A stretch of DNA of 53,639 nt. Source: Acidobacteriota bacterium (lineage in GTDB: Bacteria; Acidobacteriota; Thermoanaerobaculia; Gp7-AA8). The stretch lies in contig JACPDH010000110.1 in the NCBI GenBank assembly GCA_016184115.1, positions 1-53,639 on the forward strand. Reading direction: 5' to 3'. Under the pieces are notes generated by a model. It was given only the letters and a program-made list of their open reading frames with translations. It was not told where the DNA came from and ran no database searches. How positions within the stretch are numbered: position 1 is the first letter of the stretch; every line of letters begins with the position of its first letter. A program made the translations under genes and the position numbers. Shown here in pieces: positions 1-7,976 of this stretch.

Positions 1-198
1 GTCGCGCTGGGGATCACGGGAGCGGCGAGTCTCGTTGCCGGCAGCGCGATCGTCCCTTCGAAGAGCTATTCGATCGCGACGACTGACTATCTCGTGAAGG
101 CCTCGCCGTACCGGGATTTGGTCGCGGAGCTGATCATCGTCGATACGGGCGCCAACGTACGAAGCGAGGTGCGCGAGCGCATCGCATCGGGACGGTAG
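1..198 (+). CDS. C-terminal end of a possible 5'-nucleotidase-family protein (partial)
   Basis: Frame 1 is open from the window edge to a TAG at 196-198 and gives 65 residues of a protein whose start lies outside the window. It contains YSIATTDYL and, near the end, IVDTGANVRSEVRERI. These resemble the C-terminal substrate-binding domain of UshA-type bifunctional metallophosphatase/5'-nucleotidases, where a Y-x-VATNDYL strand is followed by a closing VDTG-x-x-R-D helix. The usual Gly-Gly-Asp after the NDYL-like motif is not seen. Family members are exported enzymes that hydrolyse nucleotides. It converges on purK with an 89-bp gap. The assignment rests on a short tail and is tentative. Confidence 0.45.
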   Translation, partial: VALGITGAASLVAGSAIVPSKSYSIATTDYLVKASPYRDLVAELIIVDTGANVRSEVRERIASGR

Positions 199-287
199 GG
201 GCGTGCGACCGGGTGCTGCCGGTGAGGCAATTTCGAGCGCGCGCGCTTCTCGCTGTCGTCGTTGCACGACCTGCGTGTGCCGCCCCG

Positions 288-1424
288 TTACGCCTTTCGT
301 AGCATGTTCCTTGCCGACACGACGCGACGCAGTGCCTCGTCCGTCGTTGCGCCGAGCGCGGTGAGATGTCCCATCTTCCTTCCGGCGCGGGCCTCGCTCT
401 TGCCGTAGAGGTGCAGCTTGACGGCGTCGCCGCCGAGCGCCTTCTCCCAGGCCGGCTGACCATTCGCCCAGAGATCGCCTAACAGGTTCGCCATCGCGGC
501 GGGGCGGATCGAGCTGTCTCCGAGAGGCAGGCCGCAGACCGCGCGCACCTGCTGCTCGAACTGGCTGGTGGGTGACGCCTCGATCGTCAGGTGCCCGGAG
601 TTGTGGACGCGAGGCGCCAGCTCATTCACGAGAATTGCTCCGTCGCTGCAGAGGAACATCTCGACGCACATGACGCCGACGACTCCGAGGTGCTCGAGGA
701 TCTGACGGGCGATCTCGACCGCGTGGTCGGCGGTCTGGTCGCTCACGGACGCTGGTGCCACCGAAGTATCGAGAATGTGGCTGGTGTGAACGTTCTCGAT
801 CACGCCCCAATGGCGGAAGGAGCCGTCGAGGCCGCGCGCGGCGACGATCGAGATCTCGCTCACGAACGGTACGAACGCCTCGAGGATCGCCGCTCGTGCG
901 CCGATCGCGTCCCACGCCTTCGCGGCGTCGTGCGCGGTCGCGATCCTCGCCTGGCCCTTCCCGTCGTAGCCGAGGGTTGCCGTCTTCAGCACCGCCGGAA
1001 CGCCGACCCCTCGGAGCGCCTGGCGAAGCTCTTCGAACGACTCGATCGCGGCGAAGGATGGGACAGGGACCTCGAGATCGACGCAGAGGCTCTTCTCCCG
1101 AACCCGATGCTGCGTCACCTCGAGCACGTTGCTTCCAGGCCTAACTGGAGTGATCGCTTCAGCCCAGTGGACCGCGCTCACCGGGATGTTCTCGAACTCG
1201 AGAGTGATCACATCGCATGACGAGGCGAAGCGCTCGACCGCGCCACGGTCGTCGTAGCGCGCGACGCTCTCCGCATCGGCGACCTGCGCCGCAGGCGAGC
1301 CGGCTTCGGGGCCGAAGACATGCACGCGATAGCCCAACGGCTTTGCCGCGAGGGCGATCATCCTGCCGAGCTGGCCGTTTCCGAAGATGCCGATCGTCGA
1401 GCCGGGGAGAAGTGTCGTCGTCAT
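288..1424 (-). CDS. purK: N5-carboxyaminoimidazole ribonucleotide synthase PurK
   Basis: This 378-residue ATP-grasp enzyme carboxylates AIR with ATP and bicarbonate to N5-CAIR in de novo purine synthesis. Near the N-terminus IGIFGNGQLGRM is the PurK nucleotide-fold signature. TLEFENIP, the ATP-grasp stretch LKTATLGYDGKGQ, and ELAPRVHNSGH in the metal/ATP site are all present, and length is normal. The ATG at 1424 is chosen because the family signature starts right after it; the frame stays open upstream, but that part is arginine-rich shadow of the next gene. The start overlaps the upstream hydrolase stop by 4 bp (ATGA), implying translational coupling. purE lies two genes upstream, so both halves of the bacterial CAIR route are here. 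Confidence 0.95.
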   Translation of the reverse strand: MTTTLLPGSTIGIFGNGQLGRMIALAAKPLGYRVHVFGPEAGSPAAQVADAESVARYDDRGAVERFASSCDVITLEFENIPVSAVHWAEAITPVRPGSNVLEVTQHRVREKSLCVDLEVPVPSFAAIESFEELRQALRGVGVPAVLKTATLGYDGKGQARIATAHDAAKAWDAIGARAAILEAFVPFVSEISIVAARGLDGSFRHWGVIENVHTSHILDTSVAPASVSDQTADHAVEIARQILEHLGVVGVMCVEMFLCSDGAILVNELAPRVHNSGHLTIEASPTSQFEQQVRAVCGLPLGDSSIRPAAMANLLGDLWANGQPAWEKALGGDAVKLHLYGKSEARAGRKMGHLTALGATTDEALRRVVSARNMLRKA

Positions 1425-2947
1425 TGCACCGCCGCGGGAAGCGGGCTTGTGAGCTTCATCAGCTCGAGCACACGCGCCTCCATCCAGGGGTAGAACGGGT
1501 TCCATCGAAGCCGGAGCATTTCGGCCGCGCCGATCCGCAGCACGCCGCGCTCGCCGCGAAGCGAAACGACGCCGATTCGGATTCCCGGGCTCGACACCGA
1601 CTCGTCGCCGCCGTAGAGCGGGTCGTCGTAGCGCATCGGCAGCGCGACGTGCGAGAGCGAGTGGAGATCCCGCGGCCACGAAAGGCCGAGCGGAATCGAG
1701 GTGGCGACCGGCTGGCCCGCTCTCCGTGTCCGCGCAACGACCGCCGCCGTTTCCGGGCCTTCGTTCGTGACGACCGTGATGTCGAAGCGAGGGGTGCCAT
1801 CGCCGAGAAGCTTCTCGAGCGCCGGCTTCGGGTCGTTCGCGAGGATTTGCTCGATCAGTGCATGGCGATTGATGTCGAAGAGGACCAGCTCGTTTCGCCC
1901 CGCCGGGAGCTTGTCGAAGAGGTTGGTGACGACTGCGGGTGTCGACACGGTCGCGTCGACTGCCGATTGGAACGCGAGGATCGGTGGCATTCCGCGCAGC
2001 TTCTCGGGGCCGGCTGCATCGAACTTTTCCTGCACGTCGATCCCGAGACGGTAGACGAGATCGGCCGCGTTGATCGCGAACGAGTTGTACTTGAATGGGT
2101 CGTACTCGGGACCGAGCGCCTCCCATTCCAGTTTTCCGAGACCCAGGGCGTGGCCAAGCCGGGCTTGCCAGGACGCGAGCGCGGCCGCGCGCGTGACTCC
2201 CATCGCCGGTGAGATCAGAACGAGCCCGTCGAGCTTCGGCAGCGTCGAGTCGTCGAGGGAGCGGAGCGCGTAGTGCACCCCGAGCACCCCTCCCGCCGAA
2301 TAGCCGATGAGGTAGACCGGCGCCCCTTCTGACCTCTGCTTCGCATAGCGAACCGCGAGGTCGACGGCGGCAGCAAGATCGCGCCACGTCACGTCGACGA
2401 GCGCGCCCGGGATCGTTCCATGTCCGGGAAGCCGCAGCGCGACGACGTACACGCCTTCCGCATTCAAGCGCTCGCCGATCGAATGAAGCGAGTAGGGAGA
2501 ATCGGACATGCCATGCACGAGAACGACCGCTGCCTTCGGGTGTTCAGCCTTCAGCTCCCACGAACGATTCCAGTTCCGAGGCCAGCGCGAAGGGTTCGAA
2601 AGGCTGTCGCGGGTGAAGCGGCTGATTGCCGACTGCTGGGTCGCGGGCACCCGCGCAACGACCTCTTCGTCGAGCTCTGCAAAGAGCCGCTCTTCGAGCG
2701 CGTTGTACGCGGGATACGTGTCGACGATCCCGTTCGCGTGGAACTCTGCGTCGAGCTTCGCGGTGTGCCAGAGCGAAAGGTCGGGTCTTCGGTTGAGGCG
2801 GAGAACGCCGAGGGTGACGAGAAGAACGAAGGTGCCGAGAAGGAACCAGCCGAGTGTTGCAATAACGCGACGCATCGCCCCGAGAATCCGCGACGCGATT
2901 CTCGTCGTGGCCGAGGGCGCGCGGTCACTGGGCTGCGTATCGGACAT
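1421..2947 (-). CDS. membrane-anchored alpha/beta hydrolase between purE and purK
   Basis: This 508-residue protein has a single membrane segment at about residues 28-48 (VIATLGWFLLGTFVLLVTLG), so the hydrolase domain is probably anchored with its bulk on one side. Motifs include the oxyanion-type VLVHGMSDSPYS, LPGHGT, and the nucleophile elbow GYSAGG (Ser). A late Asp in QSAVDATVS and a later His in LSHVALP are candidate triad members. This resembles lysophospholipase/monoglyceride-lipase-like hydrolases, but the substrate cannot be told. It lies 32 bp after purE and overlaps purK by 4 bp, so it is co-transcribed with purine genes. No link to purine chemistry is visible. The C-terminal 130 residues after the Asp look longer than in a minimal hydrolase. 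Confidence 0.85.
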   Translation of the reverse strand: MSDTQPSDRAPSATTRIASRILGAMRRVIATLGWFLLGTFVLLVTLGVLRLNRRPDLSLWHTAKLDAEFHANGIVDTYPAYNALEERLFAELDEEVVARVPATQQSAISRFTRDSLSNPSRWPRNWNRSWELKAEHPKAAVVLVHGMSDSPYSLHSIGERLNAEGVYVVALRLPGHGTIPGALVDVTWRDLAAAVDLAVRYAKQRSEGAPVYLIGYSAGGVLGVHYALRSLDDSTLPKLDGLVLISPAMGVTRAAALASWQARLGHALGLGKLEWEALGPEYDPFKYNSFAINAADLVYRLGIDVQEKFDAAGPEKLRGMPPILAFQSAVDATVSTPAVVTNLFDKLPAGRNELVLFDINRHALIEQILANDPKPALEKLLGDGTPRFDITVVTNEGPETAAVVARTRRAGQPVATSIPLGLSWPRDLHSLSHVALPMRYDDPLYGGDESVSSPGIRIGVVSLRGERGVLRIGAAEMLRLRWNPFYPWMEARVLELMKLTSPLPAAVQ

Positions 2948-2979
2948 CGGGGCTCTCTTTCTCGCGGCCCGCCAGTGGC

Positions 2980-3477
2980 CTAACCGAGACTCGAATTCCG
3001 TACTTCCTCGGTCTGTCGTTCGCGGAATGCGCGAAGCGTGTCGCGGAGCGCAGGTCGGGTCGTCGCCAGAATCTGTGCGGCGAGGAGTCCGGCATTCCTC
3101 GCGCCGGCGGAGCCGATGGCGAGCGTGCCGACCGGGATGCCGCCCGGCATCTGGACGATCGAGAGCAGCGAATCGAGACCGTTGAGCGCCTTGCTCTGCA
3201 CCGGGACGCCGAGCACCGGGACGATCGTGTGCGCAGCCGTCATGCCGGGGAGATGAGCCGCGCCGCCTGCGCCTGCAATGATCACCTCGATGCCGCGCGC
3301 TTCGGCCGACTTCGCGAATTCGACCATGCGGTCGGGTGTGCGATGTGCCGAGACGATCTCACACTCGTGCGGAACGGCGAGCTCGGTCAGGATCTCGGAC
3401 GCGTGCTTCATCGTCTCCCAGTCGGACCGGGAGCCCATGATCACGGAGACGAGAGGTTTGGCTTTTTCGTCGCTCAT
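2980..3477 (-). CDS. purE: N5-CAIR mutase PurE
   Basis: This 165-residue class I PurE converts N5-CAIR to CAIR in purine biosynthesis, normally as an octamer in the cytosol. Signatures are in order: [12 protein letters not shown] near residue 12, the SAHRTPDRM loop with the catalytic His, [11 protein letters not shown], and [20 protein letters not shown] followed by [10 protein letters not shown]. It is the first gene of the leftward purE-hydrolase-purK set. A heptad-repeat hairpin (3491-3577) ends 13 bp before its ATG and would lie in the leader or promoter. Confidence 0.97.
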   Translation of the reverse strand: MSDEKAKPLVSVIMGSRSDWETMKHASEILTELAVPHECEIVSAHRTPDRMVEFAKSAEARGIEVIIAGAGGAAHLPGMTAAHTIVPVLGVPVQSKALNGLDSLLSIVQMPGGIPVGTLAIGSAGARNAGLLAAQILATTRPALRDTLRAFRERQTEEVRNSSLG

Positions 3478-3490
3478 TCGGGATCAGAAG

Positions 3491-3577
3491 CGAAGTGAGA
3501 ACGCAGAACGCAGAATGCTGAACCCAGACGGAAACCCTTTCTGGACTCCACATTCTAACTTCATCGTTCTCACTTCG
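3491..3577. repeat. heptad-repeat hairpin, copy 1
   Basis: The left arm reads as 7-nt units GAAGTGA, GAACGCA, GAACGCA, GAATGCT, GAACCCA. The right arm is the imperfect complement, ending CGTTCTCACTTCG, so the two ends (CGAAGTGAGAACG) pair exactly while the middle pairs poorly. It fills the gap between purE and the YheT-like gene. The same GAANNNN units occur at 6767, 12914 and 44179. Confidence 0.8.
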
Positions 3578-3599
3578 AGAACGTGGCGCTATTGCGCCG

Positions 3600-4589
3600 C
3601 TATCGAGCCGCCACCCATCCCACCGCCAGTTCCTCGGCCCAGTATGTCGGTTTCCGCGGCGATCCGGAGACGAAGCCGATGTGGCCGCCATGGTCCGTGA
3701 CGACGAGCTGGGCGCAGGAAGGGAGCCGCAGGCGCACGCGATCGACGATTTCCGGAGGGAGGAAGGGATCGTCGAGCGCGTTCACGCAGAGCGTCGGCGT
3801 CGTGATGCGTTCGAGGAAGCGGATCGAGCTACAGGTCGCGTAGTACTCATCGGCACCCGACATCCCGTGGAGCGGAGCGGTCGCCGCATCGTCGAACTCG
3901 CGAAAGGTCGAGCTGCGTGCGATGCGCACGAGATCGAGTTTCGAGGCGAGCTCCGGGAACTCCCGGACGATGTGGGTCGCTTTCTGAACGAGAGTGCGGA
4001 CGAAGGCCCGGATGTAGAACGGCCCGAGCCCCGTCTCCATGTAGGCGCCCCCTTCGCCCAGGTCGTAAGGAACCGAGAGGGCGGCGGCGGCATGGACGAG
4101 CTGCTGACCAGGGTGCTCGCCGAGCCACTTGAGCACGACGTTTCCGCCGAGCGACACGCCGATCGCGTAGCGGCGGCCCGCGGGGGTGCGATGGGCGAGC
4201 TCGTTCACGACGAAATCGAAGTCGTTCGTTTCTCCCGAATGATAGAGACGCGGGCGTTTGTTAGGCATGCAGCGGTCGAGGTTTCGCGGGTCGCGGGCGC
4301 AGTAGCGGAAGTTGATTGCGGTGACGGCGATGCCGCGGGCGAGCGCGAGCTGCGCCATCCCCTGGACGTAGACGGAGTTGGAGCTTCCTTCGAGGCCATG
4401 AAGAAGAATTACGCGCGCCGGCGCGTCATCAGCTCCCGCGTGATCGACGATCAGCTCGTCACCGTCGGGCGTCGCGAGGGCCTCGCGCCGGAAAGCAACC
4501 GCCTGCCGCGGCCGTACCATCCGCCCCCACACCGTCTGCAGATGAGGAGAAGGAAGCCACCACGCAGGGGAGTAGCCGTCAATCGTCAT
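3600..4589 (-). CDS. YheT-like alpha/beta hydrolase
   Basis: This 329-residue protein belongs to the YheT/ABHD1-3-type hydrolases. The N-terminal SPAWWLPSPHLQTVWG is the diagnostic family motif. It has VILLHGLEGSSNSVY, a GVSLGGNVVLKWLGE nucleophile elbow, NALDDPFLP with the acidic residue, and VTDHGGHIGFVSG with the His. Family members are esterases or lipases of largely unknown substrate. The ATG at 4589 is chosen because the motif begins six residues later; a TTG at 4634 would overlap the upstream gene. It follows the DUF2784 gene with a 25-bp gap, so the two are probably co-transcribed. Confidence 0.88.
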   Translation of the reverse strand: MTIDGYSPAWWLPSPHLQTVWGRMVRPRQAVAFRREALATPDGDELIVDHAGADDAPARVILLHGLEGSSNSVYVQGMAQLALARGIAVTAINFRYCARDPRNLDRCMPNKRPRLYHSGETNDFDFVVNELAHRTPAGRRYAIGVSLGGNVVLKWLGEHPGQQLVHAAAALSVPYDLGEGGAYMETGLGPFYIRAFVRTLVQKATHIVREFPELASKLDLVRIARSSTFREFDDAATAPLHGMSGADEYYATCSSIRFLERITTPTLCVNALDDPFLPPEIVDRVRLRLPSCAQLVVTDHGGHIGFVSGSPRKPTYWAEELAVGWVAAR

Positions 4590-4614
4590 GGACGAGGAGT
4601 GCCTTTGAGCGGCA

Positions 4615-4983
4615 TTAGCCCTGCTTCCTGACAAAGAGCCAGTAGGCGACGACGTTGATGGCGATCACGAACATGCCGATCGCGATCTCCACGCGTCGCG
4701 TGAGGCCGTCGGGATAGAGGATGTGGAGGATGTAGGTCTCGACGAAGCCGCCGTCGTATCCCGCCTGACCTCCTCGGCGGCGAAGCCAGTTCTCGAGGGG
4801 AGTAAGCGGACAGTAGAAGCCGATGAACTCGATCATCGCGCCGTAGATCGCGACCGGGAGATGCACCCACGGCATCCAGCGGAATCGCAGCGACAGAAAT
4901 CCGCCGAGCACCACGAAGAGCACGAAGAGCAGGTGGATGAACATCACGACATCGGCGGCGAGGCGGTAGAGCATTGCGGGCAT
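4615..4983 (-). CDS. DUF2784 family small membrane protein
   Basis: The protein has 122 residues and four predicted membrane segments. LADVVMFIHLLFVLFVVLGG, HLPVAIYGAMIEFIGFYCPLT, PLENWLRR and GGFVETYILHILYPDGLTRR match the conserved DUF2784 pattern closely. The biochemical function is unknown. Either the ATG at 4983 or the one at 4974 (MLYRL) could be used; neither has a clear ribosome binding site, and family members usually begin near MLYRLLAD. A heptad tract begins 8 bp upstream. Confidence 0.85.
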   Translation of the reverse strand: MPAMLYRLAADVVMFIHLLFVLFVVLGGFLSLRFRWMPWVHLPVAIYGAMIEFIGFYCPLTPLENWLRRRGGQAGYDGGFVETYILHILYPDGLTRRVEIAIGMFVIAINVVAYWLFVRKQG

Positions 4984-4990
4984 TGTAGCG

Positions 4991-5025
4991 GGAACGCGGA
5001 ATGCGGAACGCGTAGTGCGGAACGG
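4991..5025. repeat. five-unit heptanucleotide repeat
   Basis: Five successive 7-nt units read GGAACGC, GGAATGC, GGAACGC, GTAGTGC, GGAACGG. The units match the tract at 10618-10701. It sits just upstream of the DUF2784 start and is not an obvious hairpin. Confidence 0.8.
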
Positions 5026-5070
5026 GGCGGGGAGCGCGCCCGGTGGGATTGACTTCGAGGAGGGGCAGCG

Positions 5071-5243
5071 GAAGTCAGAGGCCGGGCCCGGGCTCGGGAG
5101 CGTTCACGTTCACGGGAACAGGAACACCGCCAAGGTGCGACGCGTCGCGTTCGTCCTCGATCGACATCCACCTGCCGGTGATCGCGGCCTCGATTCTCCC
5201 GTGAACGCGCCCGGGCCCGGGCCCGAGCCCGGTTTTTGACTTC
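5071..5243. repeat. long imperfect inverted repeat
   Basis: The left arm begins GAAGTCA and continues through CCGGGCCCGGGCTCGGGAG to GTTCACG. The right arm, ending TGACTTC at 5243, is its near complement (CGTGAACGCGCCCGGG, then CCCGGGCCCGAGCCCGG). The arms are roughly 50 nt with small gaps and would form a very GC-rich cruciform or RNA hairpin. The right arm ends with CCCGGTTTTTG, so on the plus strand it could also terminate transcription. It lies in the spacer before the SPFH gene. Confidence 0.7.
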
Positions 5244-5590
5244 CGCCGTCGTTACAGCCATGCAAGGCGGGAGTATCCGACCCCGCATGCGCTGCGTCCG
5301 GCTTGCTTTGACCTTCGACCGATGACCTCAAACCTGGCTTCCGAAACCTTTCCCTCACGGTTCCGTATCTCTGTTCAGAATGCTCGCTGCGTTCCTAACC
5401 CTCCTGAATCGACTGGCCCGGCAGCTCGTAGCTGTCGGGCCGGTCGCCCTCCCTGCGCCGGTACCTGTGCGTACACGGCGCCTCTATCGCACCCGCATTT
5501 AGAGCTCCCCCACATCGAGTATCGGGGCGCGGAACCCGCGTCCGTGAGTTCGTGTACACTCAAATACCGATCAACCAAGGAGGTTCCCTC
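5244..5590. other. non-coding spacer upstream of the SPFH gene
   Basis: No convincing gene was seen. An imperfect 16-bp stem with a 3-nt loop is at 5411-5445 (CCCGGCAGCT and AGCTGTCGGG cores). The SPFH promoter should lie in the last 80 bp, but no unambiguous -35/-10 pair stands out. A strong AAGGAGG precedes the ATG at 5591. Confidence 0.5.
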
Positions 5591-6712
5591 ATGGGCCTGT
5601 TCGACAAGATCTCGTCGCAATTCATCGACATCATCGAGTGGCTGGACGAGTCGAACAACACGCTCGTCTACCGCGTCCCAACCTATCAGCAGGAGATCAA
5701 GATGGGGGCGCAACTGACGGTTCGCGAGAACCAGGTTGCGATCTTCATCAACGAAGGCAAGGCCGCCGACCTCTTCGGGCCCGGCCGCTACGAGTTGTCG
5801 ACCCAGAACCTTCCGGTTCTGACGACGCTCCGTAGCTGGAAGTACGGCTTCAACTCGCCGTTCAAGGCCGAGGTCTACTTCTTCAACACGCGGACCTTCA
5901 CCGAGCTGAAGTGGGGCACGGCGAACCCGGTGATGATGCGTGACAGCGATTTCGGAATGGTTCGCATCAGTGCGTTCGGCATGTACGCGATGAAGGTCTC
6001 GGACGCGAAGATCCTGTTCAATACGATCGTCGGAACGCAAGGGCTCACCACGACCGAGGACATCATCACGCAGCTCCGCTCGACGATCGTGTCGCGCTTC
6101 TCCGACGCGCTCGGCGAATCGGGGATCTCGGCGATCGACCTCGCGGCCCGGTACGACGAGCTCGGTCTCGAGCTGAAGCAGAAGGTGCAGGCCGACTTCG
6201 GCGAGTTCGGTCTCGAGCTGACCCGTTTCGTGATCGAGAACATCTCGCTCCCGCCCGAAGTGGAAGCGGCGATCGATCAGCGCTCGAAGCTCGGAGTGCT
6301 GGGCGGGCACATGCAGCAGTACACGCAGATGCAAGCCGCCGAGGCGATCGGTAAAGCCGCGGAGAATCCGGGAGGAATCGCGGGAGCTGGCGTCGGCCTC
6401 GGCGCGGGTGTTGCGATGGGACAGGCGATGGGGCAGGCGTTCCAGGGGATGGGGCAGCAGGCGCCTCCCCCTCCGGCGGGCGGCGCGCCGCCTCCTCCTC
6501 CGGCCGGCGGCACGCAATGGACGATCGCGGTCGAAGGAAAGACGTACGGCCCGTACGCTGAGTCCGCACTCAAGCAGATGGTTGCTTCGGGCCAGGTTGC
6601 ATCCGACGCGATGGCCTGGAAGCCTGGCGCCGCGGGTTGGGCACCGCTCAGTACGTTCGCCGAGTTTGGCGGAGGCGCGGCGATGCCACCACCACCACCA
6701 CCGATGAAGTAA
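5591..6712 (+). CDS. SPFH-domain protein with C-terminal GYF_2 domain
   Basis: This 373-residue protein starts at an ATG 8 nt after AAGGAGG. Residues 1-245 are an SPFH (band 7/virion-core-like) domain: an IIEWLDESNNTLVYRVP opening, LTVRENQVAIFINEG, a DLFGPGRYELSTQNLP strand and QADFGEFGLELTRFVIENIS. A Gly/Ala/Met/Gln-rich linker and two Pro stretches follow. A GYF_2/DUF4339 domain (TQWTIAVEGKTYGPY, then a late WKPGAAGW) and a terminal Pro tract complete it. SPFH proteins oligomerise on membranes as scaffolds; GYF_2 domains probably bind proline-rich peptides, and the protein carries such peptides itself. A strong terminator follows, and a zinc-ribbon protein lies 157 bp downstream. The exact role is unknown. 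Confidence 0.88.
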   Translation: MGLFDKISSQFIDIIEWLDESNNTLVYRVPTYQQEIKMGAQLTVRENQVAIFINEGKAADLFGPGRYELSTQNLPVLTTLRSWKYGFNSPFKAEVYFFNTRTFTELKWGTANPVMMRDSDFGMVRISAFGMYAMKVSDAKILFNTIVGTQGLTTTEDIITQLRSTIVSRFSDALGESGISAIDLAARYDELGLELKQKVQADFGEFGLELTRFVIENISLPPEVEAAIDQRSKLGVLGGHMQQYTQMQAAEAIGKAAENPGGIAGAGVGLGAGVAMGQAMGQAFQGMGQQAPPPPAGGAPPPPPAGGTQWTIAVEGKTYGPYAESALKQMVASGQVASDAMAWKPGAAGWAPLSTFAEFGGGAAMPPPPPPMK

Positions 6713-6722
6713 ATGACGCGAG

Positions 6723-6751
6723 GGGGCGCGGGTTCTCCCGCGCCCCTTTTT
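6723..6751 (+). terminator. intrinsic terminator of the SPFH gene
   Basis: A perfect 10-bp stem GGGGCGCGGG/CCCGCGCCCC with a TTCT loop is followed by TTTTT, 10 bp after the SPFH stop codon. Confidence 0.92.
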
Positions 6752-6766
6752 CGCCGCTTCGCGGCT

Positions 6767-6856
6767 CGAAGTGAGAACGATGAACTGAGAACGTAGAATC
6801 CAGAAGGTCTCACTCATTCTGGATTCTCAATTCAACGTTCTAACTTCTAACTTCAG
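6767..6856. repeat. heptad-repeat hairpin, copy 2
   Basis: The left arm reads GAAGTGA, GAACGAT, GAACTGA, GAACGTA, GAATCCA. The right arm (ATTCTGGATTCTCAATTC, then CTAACTTCTAACTTC) is its imperfect complement. It ends 13 bp before the zinc-ribbon gene's ATG. Confidence 0.8.
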
Positions 6857-6869
6857 CAGTTGATCCGCC

Positions 6870-7964
6870 ATGACCGTCCAGACTGAAGCATCCATCACAA
6901 CCAAGGTGAGGAAGTTTCCCTGCGAGCAGTGTGGCGCCGACTTGCAGTGGAATCCGGGCGCCGTGAGCCTGAAGTGCCCCTACTGCTCTTTCGTGAAGGA
7001 GATTCCGCAGACGGCCGAAGGAGTCGTCGAGCGTCCGATCGAAGAGGCGCTTTCCTCACGCAAGACGCTCGGGTGGGGGATGGAGCGGAAGGCGTTTCAT
7101 TGCACCCGCTGTGGCTCGTCGACGACGTTCGAGGCAGGACAGGCCGCGGGTGCCTGTGCTTTCTGCGGAACACCGGCCGTCGTCGAGGCGCCGCTCGATC
7201 AAAACATGGTCCGCCCCGAAGGCGTGCTGCCGTTTCGCATCGATCGCGATGCGGCGATCGGGAAGTTTCGATCGTGGGTGAAGGGGCTCTGGTTCCGGCC
7301 TAACGACCTCAAGCACAAGTCGGCCCTCACGCACGTGAGGGGTGTCTACGTCCCGTTCTGGCTCTTCGACGCGGCGACGTACTCGGCGTGGACCGCGGAG
7401 GCGGGGCATTACTACTACGTCAGCGTGCAGGTGCAGGAGAACGGGCGAACGGTGACGCGGCAGGAACAGAGGATTCGGTGGGTGCCGGCAGCGGGGCGCC
7501 TCGAGCTCTTCCTCGACGACCTTCCGACGATCGCGTCACGCGGACTCGACGCGGGTCTCGCGAAGTCGATCGAGCCGTTCCCGACCGAAGGGCTCGCGAT
7601 GTACGACAAGGCATATCTCTCCGGGTTCATCGCTGAGGAGTACGCGGTCGACGTCAAGGAGGCGCTCGCGGCAGCGAAGCAGAGGATGGAAGGGGAGATC
7701 CGGGCTGCATGCGCGGCACAGATACCAGGCGACACGCATCGCAACCTCGTCGTGCGGACCAGCTATTCGGGCGTCGCCTACAAGAACGCCCTGCTCCCCA
7801 TCTGGATCGCGGCGTATCGGTACGGCGACAAGGCGTTCCGTTTCATCATCAACGGAGTCACCGGCAAGGCGTCCGGCACGGCACCCTGGTCGTGGGTCAA
7901 GATCACGCTCGCGCTGCTTGCCGCGCTCATGGTGATCGCGATCGTGTTCGCCGCAAAGAACTAA
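6870..7964 (+). CDS. zinc-ribbon protein with C-terminal membrane anchor, SPFH partner
   Basis: This 364-residue protein has two Cys4 zinc ribbons: CEQCGADLQW with LKCPYCSF at about residues 18-41, and CTRCGSSTTF with CAFCGTPAVV at about 76-100. A central soluble region containing YVPFWLFDAATYSAW follows. One transmembrane helix lies at the C-terminus (VKITLALLAALMVIAIVFA). Proteins of this architecture often neighbour SPFH/virion-core-like genes, as here. The ribbons suggest protein or nucleic-acid contact at the inner face of the membrane, but no catalytic motif is visible. A terminator and a hairpin separate it from the SPFH gene, so it likely has its own promoter or depends on read-through. 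Confidence 0.75.
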   Translation: MTVQTEASITTKVRKFPCEQCGADLQWNPGAVSLKCPYCSFVKEIPQTAEGVVERPIEEALSSRKTLGWGMERKAFHCTRCGSSTTFEAGQAAGACAFCGTPAVVEAPLDQNMVRPEGVLPFRIDRDAAIGKFRSWVKGLWFRPNDLKHKSALTHVRGVYVPFWLFDAATYSAWTAEAGHYYYVSVQVQENGRTVTRQEQRIRWVPAAGRLELFLDDLPTIASRGLDAGLAKSIEPFPTEGLAMYDKAYLSGFIAEEYAVDVKEALAAAKQRMEGEIRAACAAQIPGDTHRNLVVRTSYSGVAYKNALLPIWIAAYRYGDKAFRFIINGVTGKASGTAPWSWVKITLALLAALMVIAIVFAAKN

Positions 7965-7976
7965 GGGCAGGATGCA

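Noticed and set aside
591-2212. Long plus-strand open frames opposite purK and the hydrolase
   Set aside because: They are Arg/His-rich mirror frames of clear genes, with no family motifs or ribosome binding sites.
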